Part shown: positions 9,651 to 15,226 of the stretch, one piece after another
How the letters are laid out: the number at the start of each line of letters is the position of its first letter
Numbering within the stretch: the first letter of the stretch is position 1
Assembly (NCBI RefSeq): GCF_938030725.1
Contig: NZ_CALHIQ010000089.1
Location: 1 to 21,730, forward strand
Source of the DNA: an uncultured Fretibacterium sp.
Lineage (GTDB): Bacteria > Synergistota > Synergistia > Synergistales > Aminobacteriaceae
DNA: 21,730 nt
Reading direction: 5' to 3'
The notes under the pieces: generated by a model
Told to the model about the DNA's origin: nothing
Seen by the model: only the letters and a program-made list of their open reading frames with translations
Databases searched by the model: none
Position numbers and translations under genes: made by a program

Positions 9651-10475
9651 TCACGCCTCTGCTGCGGCGTGGGCTCTCAGCCAGCCCAGGATGAGCTCCG
9701 TCGCCCTGTCCCGCTCCGGTCCGTGGAGGAGGTCGTGCCACGCGCCCTCCAGGATGACCAGAGTCCCGTCCGGCGAGGCGGAGCGGGCCCGGAGGTTCTC
9801 CGCGGACGCGGGCGGCACGATGCGGTCCTCTGAGCCGTGGAGGGCCAGGAAGGGCAGCCGGTGGGTGGGGAGCGAAGCCGTGAGGTCGTCCATGCCCTTC
9901 ACGAAGACCTCGACGAGCAGTCGGTTGACGAAAGCACGGAGCACCCAGGGGTCTTTTTCGTACTCGCGCCGCGCCGCCTCGTCCAGGGTCAGGGACTCCT
10001 CCCCGACGGATGGGGAGCAACGCATCAGCAGGTGCTCTATCTGAGGACGCCGGAAGTTTCGATAGCGCCCAGTTTCCAGGGTGGGCGCTCCGACCAGGAC
10101 CTGCCCGGATAGCCCTTCGGGAAGGTGAACGCCGAGCAGGAGGGAGAGAAGCCCCCCCATGCTGTAGCCGACGGTGAAGAGCGGGCCGGGTCGTTCCGCC
10201 AGGGCGGCGTCCGCCATGAGGCGCACGTCCTTTACCAACAGCCGGTAGTCCTGGACGTCGGCCCGCGCTCCGCCGGAGCGGCCGTGTCCCCGCAGGTCGA
10301 AGCGCGTCACGCGCCACCCTGCGTCGGCCATCGCGGCCGCCACGGCGTCGAACCGCCGGCAGTGCCCCCCCAGCCCGTGGAGGAGGAGGACGCTCCCCAG
10401 CGCTGCCCCTGAGGTTTCGTCCGTGCAGCGATAGAGCTCCGTCCCGTCGAAGGATCGTATCAACGCCTCGTGCAT
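9651..10475 (-). CDS. alpha/beta hydrolase (monoacylglycerol lipase-like)
   Basis: A serine hydrolase of 274 residues. The oxyanion region is LLLHGLGGH (about 30-38), the nucleophile elbow is GYSMGG (S105), the acid is in HGSEDRIVPP (D217) and the base is in GAWHDLLHGPE (H247). The RFDLRGHGRSGG string and the WHDLLHGPE ending are typical of the Hydrolase_4 / monoacylglycerol lipase and lysophospholipase group, so an ester of a lipid or acylglycerol is a likely substrate. There is no signal peptide, so it is cytoplasmic. ATG 10475 is the only sensible start; AGGGGC lies a few bases upstream. It has no close operon partner: 187 nt separate it from glmS, and the tRNA diverges on the other side. 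Confidence 0.85.
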   Translation of the reverse strand: MHEALIRSFDGTELYRCTDETSGAALGSVLLLHGLGGHCRRFDAVAAAMADAGWRVTRFDLRGHGRSGGARADVQDYRLLVKDVRLMADAALAERPGPLFTVGYSMGGLLSLLLGVHLPEGLSGQVLVGAPTLETGRYRNFRRPQIEHLLMRCSPSVGEESLTLDEAARREYEKDPWVLRAFVNRLLVEVFVKGMDDLTASLPTHRLPFLALHGSEDRIVPPASAENLRARSASPDGTLVILEGAWHDLLHGPERDRATELILGWLRAHAAAEA

Positions 10476-10505
10476 TGCCCCTCAGCCTCCCGATCGAAAT
10501 TGTAT

Positions 10506-10533
10506 TTGACAGTACGGCTTTTTATGTTATATT
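10506..10533 (+). promoter_or_regulatory. promoter of tRNA-Arg
   Basis: TTGACA (10506-10511), a 16-bp spacer and TATATT (10528-10533). The start would fall near 10540, about 10 nt before the mature tRNA 5' end. Confidence 0.75.
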
Positions 10534-10549
10534 AACATAGTTCCTTTGC

Positions 10550-10625
10550 GGGCTTGTAGCTCAGTGGATAGAGCGACGGCCTCCTAAGCCGTAGGTCGGC
10601 AGTTCGAATCTGCCCAAGCTCGCCA
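10550..10625 (+). tRNA. tRNA-Arg (anticodon CCT)
   Basis: A 76-nt tRNA including an encoded CCA (10623-10625). The acceptor stem GGGCTTG (10550-10556) pairs with CAAGCTC (10615-10621), with one G-U pair. The D-stem is GCTC/GAGC, and the anticodon stem ACGGC/GCCGT encloses CTCCTAA, so the anticodon is CCT, reading AGG. The T-arm is GGCAG-TTCGAAT-CTGCC. It has its own promoter and a downstream terminator. Arginine tRNAs of this kind are frequent integration targets of tyrosine recombinases, which matters because an accessory region starts directly after it. Confidence 0.97.
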
Positions 10626-10738
10626 TAGAGGAATTGCAGGGGTTTACAGGGAAAAAGTAGCAGAAATAGAGAAAATAGGCCGTCGCTCATGGGGAGCTTT
10701 GCAGCGCAAGGATTCCTGTCGCCTCGCTTTCAAAATGT

Positions 10739-10776
10739 CCGTTTTTCCATTCGGGAGAAACGGCTTTTCGTCTTTT
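10739..10776 (+). terminator. rho-independent terminator downstream of tRNA-Arg
   Basis: A 10-bp stem with one G-T pair (CCGTTTTTCC at 10739-10748 with GGAGAAACGG at 10754-10763) and a 5-nt loop, followed by the T-rich tail CTTTTCGTCTTTT. It probably ends the tRNA transcript and insulates the island genes. Confidence 0.65.
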
Positions 10777-10811
10777 ACTATGTATAATTATAACAGTCCA
10801 TCTGGAAGGGG

Positions 10812-10817
10812 TTATAA
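10812..10817 (+). promoter_or_regulatory. possible -10 box of the island operon
   Basis: A perfect TATAAT lies just before the broken regulator gene, whose Shine-Dalgarno follows at 10829-10834. A second TATAAT is at 10783-10788. Neither has a good -35, which is common for promoters helped by an activator. Confidence 0.35.
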
Positions 10818-10840
10818 TGGAATGAAGAGGAGGAACGATA

Positions 10841-11109
10841 ATGCCAAGATGGACGGAAGCGGACCGCACTCCGTTAGCCTTCCTAAGGCAAATGCTTATC
10901 TCTCGCGCAACGAGACAGCAGTGAGATTACATGTTGGGGTTACGACGTTAGCGTGGTATGAAAACGGGGTAAACGATGTTCCAACGGGGGGCGCTGAAAA
11001 GATGGCAATCTTGTATCAAGTTCCCCTTGACGTAATGAGGGAGGCCGTTACGCAAACCCAGAACACTGTCGCGGCTGCGGTGTCTGCGGCCAAGAGAGAG
11101 GAGGGGTAA
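10841..11109 (+). pseudogene. XRE-type helix-turn-helix regulator, frameshifted
   Basis: The natural start is ATG 10841, with AGGAGG 6 nt upstream. It opens a frame beginning MPRWTEADRTPLAFLRQML that stops at 10922-10924 after 27 codons. A second frame carries the rest of the helix-turn-helix protein: LSRNETAVRLHV, GVTTLAWYENGVNDVP, then MAILYQVPLDVMREA, ending at 11109. Restoring one base at about 10897/10898 joins them into a continuous XRE protein of about 89 residues: QML, one residue, LSRNETAVRLHVG. The intact protein would bind DNA and probably regulate this operon. It ends 3 nt before hicB. Alternative: translation from ATG 10822 in the second frame would make a protein with an unrelated N-terminus that lacks helix 1. 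A sequencing error cannot be excluded. Confidence 0.7.
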
Positions 11110-11112
11110 GGG

Positions 11113-11349
11113 ATGGCGACCTATACGGCTTGCTACACGAAGATAGAGGCGGGCTACATGGGGCAGCTTCTCGAATGGCCGGAGGTCATCACTGAGGGGA
11201 GCACCCTTGAGGAGTGCCGGGCCATGCTGATAGACGCCGCCCAGGAGATGGCAAGGGCGTATCTGGAAACGGGGCAGGTCCCACCTCAAACGCCGGTCCT
11301 CTTTGAACCCCTTCCTGTGGCCATGGAGGGGGCATCGCATGTCGATTAA
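11113..11349 (+). CDS. hicB: HicB-family antitoxin
   Basis: A 78-residue protein of the HicB/UPF0150 fold. The pattern YTACYTKIEAGYMGQLLEWP, then ITEGSTLEECRAMLIDAAQEM, is the partial RNase-H-like fold of HicB, which binds and neutralises the HicA mRNA interferase. It is a short form without a C-terminal DNA-binding domain. GAGGGG precedes the ATG. Its stop overlaps the next ORF by 11 nt, the usual coupling of a hicBA pair. The expected HicA partner is not complete: only its first 20 or so residues are present, fused to another protein. This HicB is therefore an orphan antitoxin in this window. Confidence 0.75.
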   Translation: MATYTACYTKIEAGYMGQLLEWPEVITEGSTLEECRAMLIDAAQEMARAYLETGQVPPQTPVLFEPLPVAMEGASHVD

Positions 11350-11596
11350 CCGACGCGACCTCGTGAGGCACTTGGAGCAATACGGATTTTTCCTGCAGGT
11401 GGAGGCACGCCTGGGAGCGGAGAGCCGTGCAGCGCGGCAGACGCCAGAGAATCTTATTGCTGCAGCTATCGAGCAGTACCTTGAAGACCTGGAAGACTAC
11501 CGGGGCGCCGTGAGGATTTCCGAGGAAGTTAGGAGCGGCAGGATGGAAACCTATAGCCTGGAAGATGTGAGAGTACGCCTTGGCCTGGGGAGTTAG
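11339..11596 (+). CDS. chimeric ORF: HicA N-terminus joined to RHH (RelB-like) antitoxin C-terminus
   Basis: An intact 85-residue frame made of two parts. Residues 1-19 (MSINRRDLVRHLEQYGFFL) look like the start of a HicA toxin and sit exactly where hicA should, overlapping hicB by 11 nt. The glycine-rich and catalytic-His part of HicA (GGNH-type) is absent. From about residue 20 (LQVEARL) the sequence becomes a ribbon-helix-helix antitoxin of the kind paired with RelE/ParE: AIEQYLEDLEDY, then SGRMETYSLEDVRVRLGL. The middle of the ribbon-helix region is also shorter than usual. The join is at CTGCAGGTGGAGGC. It overlaps the following RelE/ParE gene by 17 nt, as a true antitoxin would. A GTG inside the join could start the antitoxin part alone. 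Whether it still works is unknown. Confidence 0.65.
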   Translation: MSINRRDLVRHLEQYGFFLQVEARLGAESRAARQTPENLIAAAIEQYLEDLEDYRGAVRISEEVRSGRMETYSLEDVRVRLGLGS

Positions 11597-11842
11597 GCTT
11601 TCGAGGGAAGCAGAGAAGACTTTAGGGCGCCTGGACAAATCCGCCCGAACGCGGATAGTGGATTTTCTGAGTACGCTGTCCTTCGCTTCCTCTCCACGAG
11701 AAAGGGGCGCAGCCCTGACTGGCCCGCTCTCAGGGTATTGGCGTTACCGCGTGGGAAACTACCGGCTCATCTGCGACCTTCGGGACTGCGAGCTCGTCGT
11801 CTCGTCTTGAAGATCGGACACAAAAGAGAGGTCTACAGGTAG
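11580..11842 (+). pseudogene. RelE/ParE-family toxin, frameshifted near the C-terminus
   Basis: RelE-type toxins cut mRNA at the ribosome; ParE relatives attack gyrase. The frame starts at TTG 11580 inside the antitoxin ORF and reads AWGVRLSREAEKTLGRLDKS, then ALTGPLSGYWRYRVGNYRLIC, strong RelE/StbE signatures. It stops at 11808-11810 after 76 codons (…CELVVSS). In the next frame the sequence continues LVLKIGHKREVYR and a stop at 11840-11842, the conserved RelE ending that carries key C-terminal basic and Tyr residues. One base lost at about 11801/11802 therefore removed the tail. The restored protein would be about 87 residues. The toxin is probably dead, which would remove selection on the antitoxin. 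Confidence 0.75.
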
Positions 11843-11966
11843 GCCGGGGAAGATTCTGCATTGCTGGATGCGTTTAAAACGTACCCAGCCGAATTACGCA
11901 CAGGGGCAAGGCCCCAAGCTGGAAGTCTTGGGAGCGTTCCGGGAAACACGGAGGTGAGATAGAGGG

Positions 11967-12140
11967 ATGACCATTAAAGGCGTTTTGCTGAAGCATGGGA
12001 ATACCGGCGTCATCTGCCGCCAAGGGGACGACGGAGAGCCGCAGGGAGAGGGGAGTCGACGCCGCGAGGCCCGAAGGACCTTGATGTCCCAGATCATCAA
12101 GGAGCACAAGGGAGCGTTCGATGAGCTCGCAAGGTATTGA
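11967..12140 (+). CDS. 57-residue ORF, candidate antitoxin of the Doc-like toxin
   Basis: A short frame from ATG 11967 (AGAGGG just before it, GAGGTGA further upstream) to TGA 12138-12140, overlapping the start of the Doc-like gene by 20 nt. The protein begins MTIKGVLLKHGNTGV, has a basic middle (SRRREARRT) and ends in an amphipathic helix LMSQIIKEHKGAFDELARY. Position, size and overlap are those of an antitoxin placed before its toxin, and the tail resembles the toxin-wrapping helix of Phd-like antitoxins. I do not recognise the family. Alternatives: a leader peptide coupling translation, or a chance ORF. It is a remnant-rich neighbourhood, so it could also be truncated. Confidence 0.45.
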   Translation: MTIKGVLLKHGNTGVICRQGDDGEPQGEGSRRREARRTLMSQIIKEHKGAFDELARY

Positions 12141-12510
12141 ATGGCTCAATGAGGAGGCCATACTTGACGCGGTGCTCCTTCTGCAGGAGCAGTATGCCGG
12201 AGACTCCATCGGGATTATCAACCTCAACCCCATCGGCTATATCGCCAACTTGGCCGCAGTTTCGCATTACTACGGCAGCGATCTCCTGTCCCTGGCCGCA
12301 GTGATAGGGCGCTCGATCATCCAGGGGCACCCCCTCCAGGATGGCAACAAGCGTCTGGGGATTCTCCTGATGACGCTGTTCCTCTCAGAGAATGGCGTGC
12401 GGCTCCAAGCAAGCGAAAGAGAGATTACCGAAACGGCGCTGTCCTTGGCGCAGGGGACGCTTGATTTCAACGGTCTGCGTTCTTGGCTGGGGGCGCATAC
12501 TTGTGGATAA
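12121..12510 (+). CDS. doc: Doc/Fic-fold toxin-like protein
   Basis: A 129-residue protein with the Fic/Doc core. Doc phosphorylates elongation factor EF-Tu to stop translation. The active-site loop reads GHPLQDGNKRLGI at about residues 62-74, matching the Doc pattern HxFx(D/N)xNKR with Leu in place of Phe and with catalytic His, Asn, Lys and Arg kept. The upstream part EEAILDAVLLLQEQY resembles the N-terminal Doc helices, and the C-terminus SLAQGTLDFNGLRSWL is a typical Doc-type ending. The region between INLNPI and YYGSDL lacks the usual ESAL(A)RP segment, so the fold may be altered. ATG 12121 is inside the 57-residue ORF, suggesting a toxin-antitoxin pair. Confidence 0.7.
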   Translation: MSSQGIEWLNEEAILDAVLLLQEQYAGDSIGIINLNPIGYIANLAAVSHYYGSDLLSLAAVIGRSIIQGHPLQDGNKRLGILLMTLFLSENGVRLQASEREITETALSLAQGTLDFNGLRSWLGAHTCG

Positions 12511-12661
12511 GAGCGTCAGGCCATGCCCTGGACAAGGCTCAGGAGATAACGGAGGCGTCCTCGGAACGGGAAAGGGACTGCCTTAAACGCAGGCCCCTTG
12601 AGCCCTCTCCCTGTGATCATGGGGGGGAGAACCGGTCGGCTGCAGGAGATGAAACGGGAAC

Positions 12662-13015
12662 ATGGCGGAACAGTATTTGTCGGCGCATGAGTTGGATGAC
12701 AAAATTATGCGCTACTGCGGACGGCGCGTGCAGGTGAAACTCAAAGAGTCCTCATCCCTGTTCCCGTTGGGAGATGTCTTGACCTGCGTAGCATGGTACT
12801 ACGACGAACATGCTATTGACATTGATGACGAGGAAGAAAAAGAGTTTATGGGGTATGGAATGCGGGTTTATGACGTCGAGATCAATGGAGTCCCCATAGC
12901 TGGGGTCGGGAGTATTCCCTTCGCGCATATTGCCGGATTCATTCCCCTGGAGGGTGAGAATACCCCGGAGGAAATAGACCGATTGTTTAAAAAAGCAAGC
13001 GGCATTAAGGCTTAA
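12662..13015 (+). CDS. hypothetical acidic protein
   Basis: A 117-residue soluble protein of no family I recognise. It has no signal peptide or membrane segment. It has an acidic run (IDIDDEEEKEF near 54-64) and beta-rich stretches (GRRVQVKLKESSSLFPLGDV; VYDVEINGVPIAGVGSIPF), ending in a helix PEEIDRLFKKASGIKA. The base composition is more AT-rich than the flanking chromosome, fitting acquisition with the island. AGGAG lies about 14 nt before the ATG, rather far. No neighbour explains its role; an immunity-type or small beta-barrel protein is possible, but that is a guess. Confidence 0.55.
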   Translation: MAEQYLSAHELDDKIMRYCGRRVQVKLKESSSLFPLGDVLTCVAWYYDEHAIDIDDEEEKEFMGYGMRVYDVEINGVPIAGVGSIPFAHIAGFIPLEGENTPEEIDRLFKKASGIKA

Positions 13016-13137
13016 AATGAGCCCCTGCAGGATGGCCCCGCTCCTTGGCCCGAGGGTCAGCACTTGATCCCCTCAGAGGGGTCAATTCGTTTGATACCCT
13101 TGGTTCCTCACGGTTCGTTAGGGGGCGGCCAAGGGGC
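13016..13137. other. non-coding stretch rich in short dyads
   Basis: No gene seen. It holds a near-perfect hairpin of CCCCT/AGGGG type at 13065-13084 without a T tract, CCTTGGCC (13043-13050) with its complement GGCCAAGG (13127-13134), and CACTTGA (13061-13067) with TCAAGTG (13138-13144). Just beyond lies GTCGTCA-TTT-TGACGAC (13143-13159). The long-range pairs cross each other, so they could form a pseudoknot rather than one stem. Confidence 0.45.
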
Positions 13138-13551
13138 TCAAGTGTCGTCATTTTGACGACGGTTGGAGGACGGCCCCTGCTCCCCCTGACCAATGGGGTA
13201 ACCGAAGTCAAGGCGACTGCGGTTGAGGTAGGTCCGGGGCTGCCTTGTCTTGGCCGCGGGGGCCGGGATCGTCACCAGGAGCCCCGACAGGTTGAAGTCC
13301 CTCGCTCGAAGCTGGAGGCTCTCCCCAGGCCGCGCCCCGCAGTCCAGGGAGAACAGCATGAGGGCGTAGTCCCTGAGCCCCGTGAAGGTCCGCCTGTTCG
13401 GGAGCCTCAGGAGCTCGGCCAGGAGGTGAGCACAGGAGAGCAGACCCTCCGAGAGACACCAATTGAAGAACTTCTTGAGGTACGCGAAGCGGAGGTTGTA
13501 AGTGTTGGGGTTGTGGTCATCGCTTTTAAGCATGTTAACAAACAGAGCCAT
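13138..13551 (-). pseudogene. tyrosine recombinase (phage-type integrase) remnant
   Basis: A 137-residue frame covering the core-binding domain and the beginning of the catalytic domain. NPNTYNLRFAYLKKFFNWCL is the SAM-like DNA-binding helix pair. TGLRDYALMLFSLDCGARPG with ESLQL holds the first catalytic Arg (GARPGE). LVTIPAPAAKTRQPRT is the beta-hairpin with the catalytic Lys region. After that the homology stops, the reading runs into unrelated sequence, and the HxxR, H/W and nucleophile Tyr boxes are absent. The start lies in the long inverted repeat, and the N-terminal arm domain is probably also missing. It cannot recombine DNA, but it marks the region as a former mobile element. Confidence 0.75.
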
Positions 13552-13580
13552 CGGTTGAGCCGGTGGCTCTGTTTGTTGAC
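13534..13580. repeat. long inverted repeat, 21-bp arms
   Basis: The left arm 13534-13554 and right arm 13560-13580 are complementary with two mismatches, separated by a 5-nt loop (TTGAG). The core of the arms is AACAAACAGAGCCA. It covers the start of the integrase remnant and marks the right end of the island before the tag gene. It has no T tract for a classical terminator. It may be a recombination scar, a fold-back duplication or a recombinase binding site. Confidence 0.8.
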
Positions 13581-13736
13581 ACCTCGCGATTAAAAGAGTT
13601 GGCGTGCTTTAAACGGCGGGTGGCGGACAAAATCGGCGCCGAGAGAGATGGGCAAAAGGGCAATGGAGCATCGAAGCAAAGACGGGGCGTGAAAGACGAG
13701 CCGGAGGTTCCTTCCCCCCCGCCTGCGCCGGACCCT

Positions 13737-14459
13737 TCATTCCTGCCGTATGCCGGGCTTGTCCTTTGCCCTGCGCTCCGCGCGTCCGATGCCCTCCTCG
13801 CCCTCCGGGGGCCGATGGGCGACATCGGCGATTGCGATGAGCTGGCGTCGGCGCGGGCAGCTCTCGATGTGATCGTTGATCACCCCGCAGGACTGAAGGT
13901 GCGAGTAGACCGTCACCGCCCCAAGGAACTTGAAGCCGCGCGCCTTCAGGTCCTGGCTGACGGCTGCGGACAGGGCGTTGCTGGCGGGGATGTTCCCCGC
14001 CTGGTGTCCGTCGTAGAGGATCGTCTTGCCCTTGGTGAAGGCCCACAGGTACTCGCTGAAGCTGCCGAACTCCTCCCGCACCTTCTGGAAGCAGCGGGCG
14101 TTGGCGATGATGGCCTGGATCTTGCGCGGGGCCCGAATCATGCCGGGAGTTTCCATGGCGCGGGCCACGTCCTCATCGGTGAAGGCCGCCAGGCGGTTCC
14201 AGTCGAAGCCCGCCAGGCATTGGCGAAAGATATCGCGCTTCTGCAGCACCGTGTTCCAGCTCAGCCCGCACTGCATGACCTCCATCATCAGGTGCTCAAA
14301 GTGCTTCCCGTCCTCGTGGACGGGGACGCCCCACTCCGTGTCGTGGTAGCGGCGCATCTCCGGGTTCATCAGGGCCCAGGGACAGCACCCCGTTTCCATT
14401 GTATCGTCCGTCGCACTCACTTTCGTTCCGCCTCCTCGTTCTATCCGTTCTGTCATCAT
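13737..14459 (-). CDS. tag: DNA-3-methyladenine glycosylase I
   Basis: Removes 3-methyladenine from alkylated DNA in base excision repair. The zinc 'snap' ligands are all present with the E. coli spacing: C26 and H39 (CPWALMNPEMRRYHDTEWG), H197 and C201 (INDHIESC). Catalytic Glu matches E60, followed by QCGLSW with the base-stacking Trp68. The protein has 240 residues against about 187 for E. coli: the N-terminus is about 20 longer, and a basic, probably disordered tail of about 35 residues follows the last zinc ligand. The start is uncertain. ATG 14459 has GGAG, but GTG 14420 has a stronger AGGAGG and removes 13 residues. It lies 13 nt after the HAD gene, in the same operon. Confidence 0.93.
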   Translation of the reverse strand: MMTERIERGGGTKVSATDDTMETGCCPWALMNPEMRRYHDTEWGVPVHEDGKHFEHLMMEVMQCGLSWNTVLQKRDIFRQCLAGFDWNRLAAFTDEDVARAMETPGMIRAPRKIQAIIANARCFQKVREEFGSFSEYLWAFTKGKTILYDGHQAGNIPASNALSAAVSQDLKARGFKFLGAVTVYSHLQSCGVINDHIESCPRRRQLIAIADVAHRPPEGEEGIGRAERRAKDKPGIRQE

Positions 14460-14472
14460 AAGGTGACTCCGC

Positions 14473-15093
14473 TCAGGCGTCGCTTCTGAGCATCGAGCTC
14501 AAGTCCCTCTGCGCCTGTTCGTAACTCTGGAATTGGATGGCCTGCATCCCGAAGTCCCGCGCCCCCTGGACGTTGGGCTCCAGGTCGTCGATGAAGACGC
14601 AGCGGCCCGGCGTCAGGGCGTATCGCTCGCAGATGGCGGCGTAGATGGCCCGGTCTGGCTTCAGGAGCTTCACGTCGCAGGAGAAGACGCCGCCATCCAG
14701 GACGGGCAGAAAGTCCAACACGCCAGGGTTGGCGTCCATGATGAGGTGCGAGTAGTTGGAGAGGAAGAGGGCGCGCCGGCCCGTCGCCTTGACCGATTGA
14801 ATCCAGGGGATGGCGTAGTCCAGCCGGCTCACGCAGCCCCCTATGTGCTCCATGAGCGTTCGGATCTCGCCCTCACGACGGGGTGCGCCGGCGATGAAGC
14901 CCTCGATGATCGACTCCGTGCTCAGCACGCCCCGGTCCAGCTCGTCCCACAGTCCCGTCCCCCAGAGCGCCTCGTTGATCTCCTCGATGGCCCCCTCGTC
15001 CCCGACCCAGCGGTGGACGTAGCCGGTCCAGTCGAAGTTCGCCAGCACTCCTCCGATGTCGAAGATCACCGTGTCGATCGCAGCCGTACTCAT
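14473..15093 (-). CDS. HAD-superfamily phosphatase, YihX-like
   Basis: A 206-residue HAD subfamily IA hydrolase. Motif I is FDIGGVLANFD, with nucleophile D11 or so but with Gly-Gly where most phosphatases have DxD, the pattern of the YihX (glucose-1-phosphate phosphatase) and haloacid-dehalogenase-like branch. Motif II is LFLSNYS, motif III Lys is in LLKPDRAIY, and motif IV is VFIDDLEPNV. An alpha-helical C1 cap lies at about residues 20-85. The substrate cannot be told from sequence. The start ATG 15093 has GAGGACG upstream. It heads an operon with tag and diverges from folD. Confidence 0.85.
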   Translation of the reverse strand: MSTAAIDTVIFDIGGVLANFDWTGYVHRWVGDEGAIEEINEALWGTGLWDELDRGVLSTESIIEGFIAGAPRREGEIRTLMEHIGGCVSRLDYAIPWIQSVKATGRRALFLSNYSHLIMDANPGVLDFLPVLDGGVFSCDVKLLKPDRAIYAAICERYALTPGRCVFIDDLEPNVQGARDFGMQAIQFQSYEQAQRDLSSMLRSDA

Positions 15094-15127
15094 CGTTTCA
15101 CGTCCTCGTCAGTATGAGTTTAAACGC

Positions 15128-15157
15128 AGTATAACACGACGCCCCGGCGGACGTCAG
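15128..15157 (-). promoter_or_regulatory. promoter of the HAD-tag operon
   Basis: On the minus strand CTGACG (15157-15152), an 18-bp spacer and TATACT (15133-15128), about 34 nt before the start codon. Confidence 0.5.
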
Positions 15158-15159
15158 GC

Positions 15160-15188
15160 TCGAAATAACGAGCTGGATACGCTACAAT
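15160..15188 (+). promoter_or_regulatory. promoter of folD-larB, with overlapping dyad
   Basis: TCGAAA (15160-15165), a 17-bp spacer and TACAAT (15183-15188). A dyad GCTCG-AAATAA-CGAGC (15158-15173) covers the -35 and touches the -35 of the divergent HAD promoter, so one regulator could act on both. Confidence 0.45.
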
Positions 15189-15226
15189 AACATTTACAAG
15201 CTGAATTTAGAAAGGAGCTGGTTCAA

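Noticed and set aside
13576..13604. TTGACA at 13576-13581 as a promoter at the island edge
   Set aside because: No -10 at a proper distance and no gene follows on that strand.
10595..13736. Direct repeat of the tRNA 3' end as right attachment site
   Set aside because: Scanned for TTCGAATCTGCCCAAGCTCG-like sequence in the island and beyond and saw none. The element's far end may be lost or outside the recognised remnant.
13563..14489. 308-codon open frame on the plus strand starting in the inverted repeat
   Set aside because: Antisense to tag for most of its length; no domain and no Shine-Dalgarno at its start.
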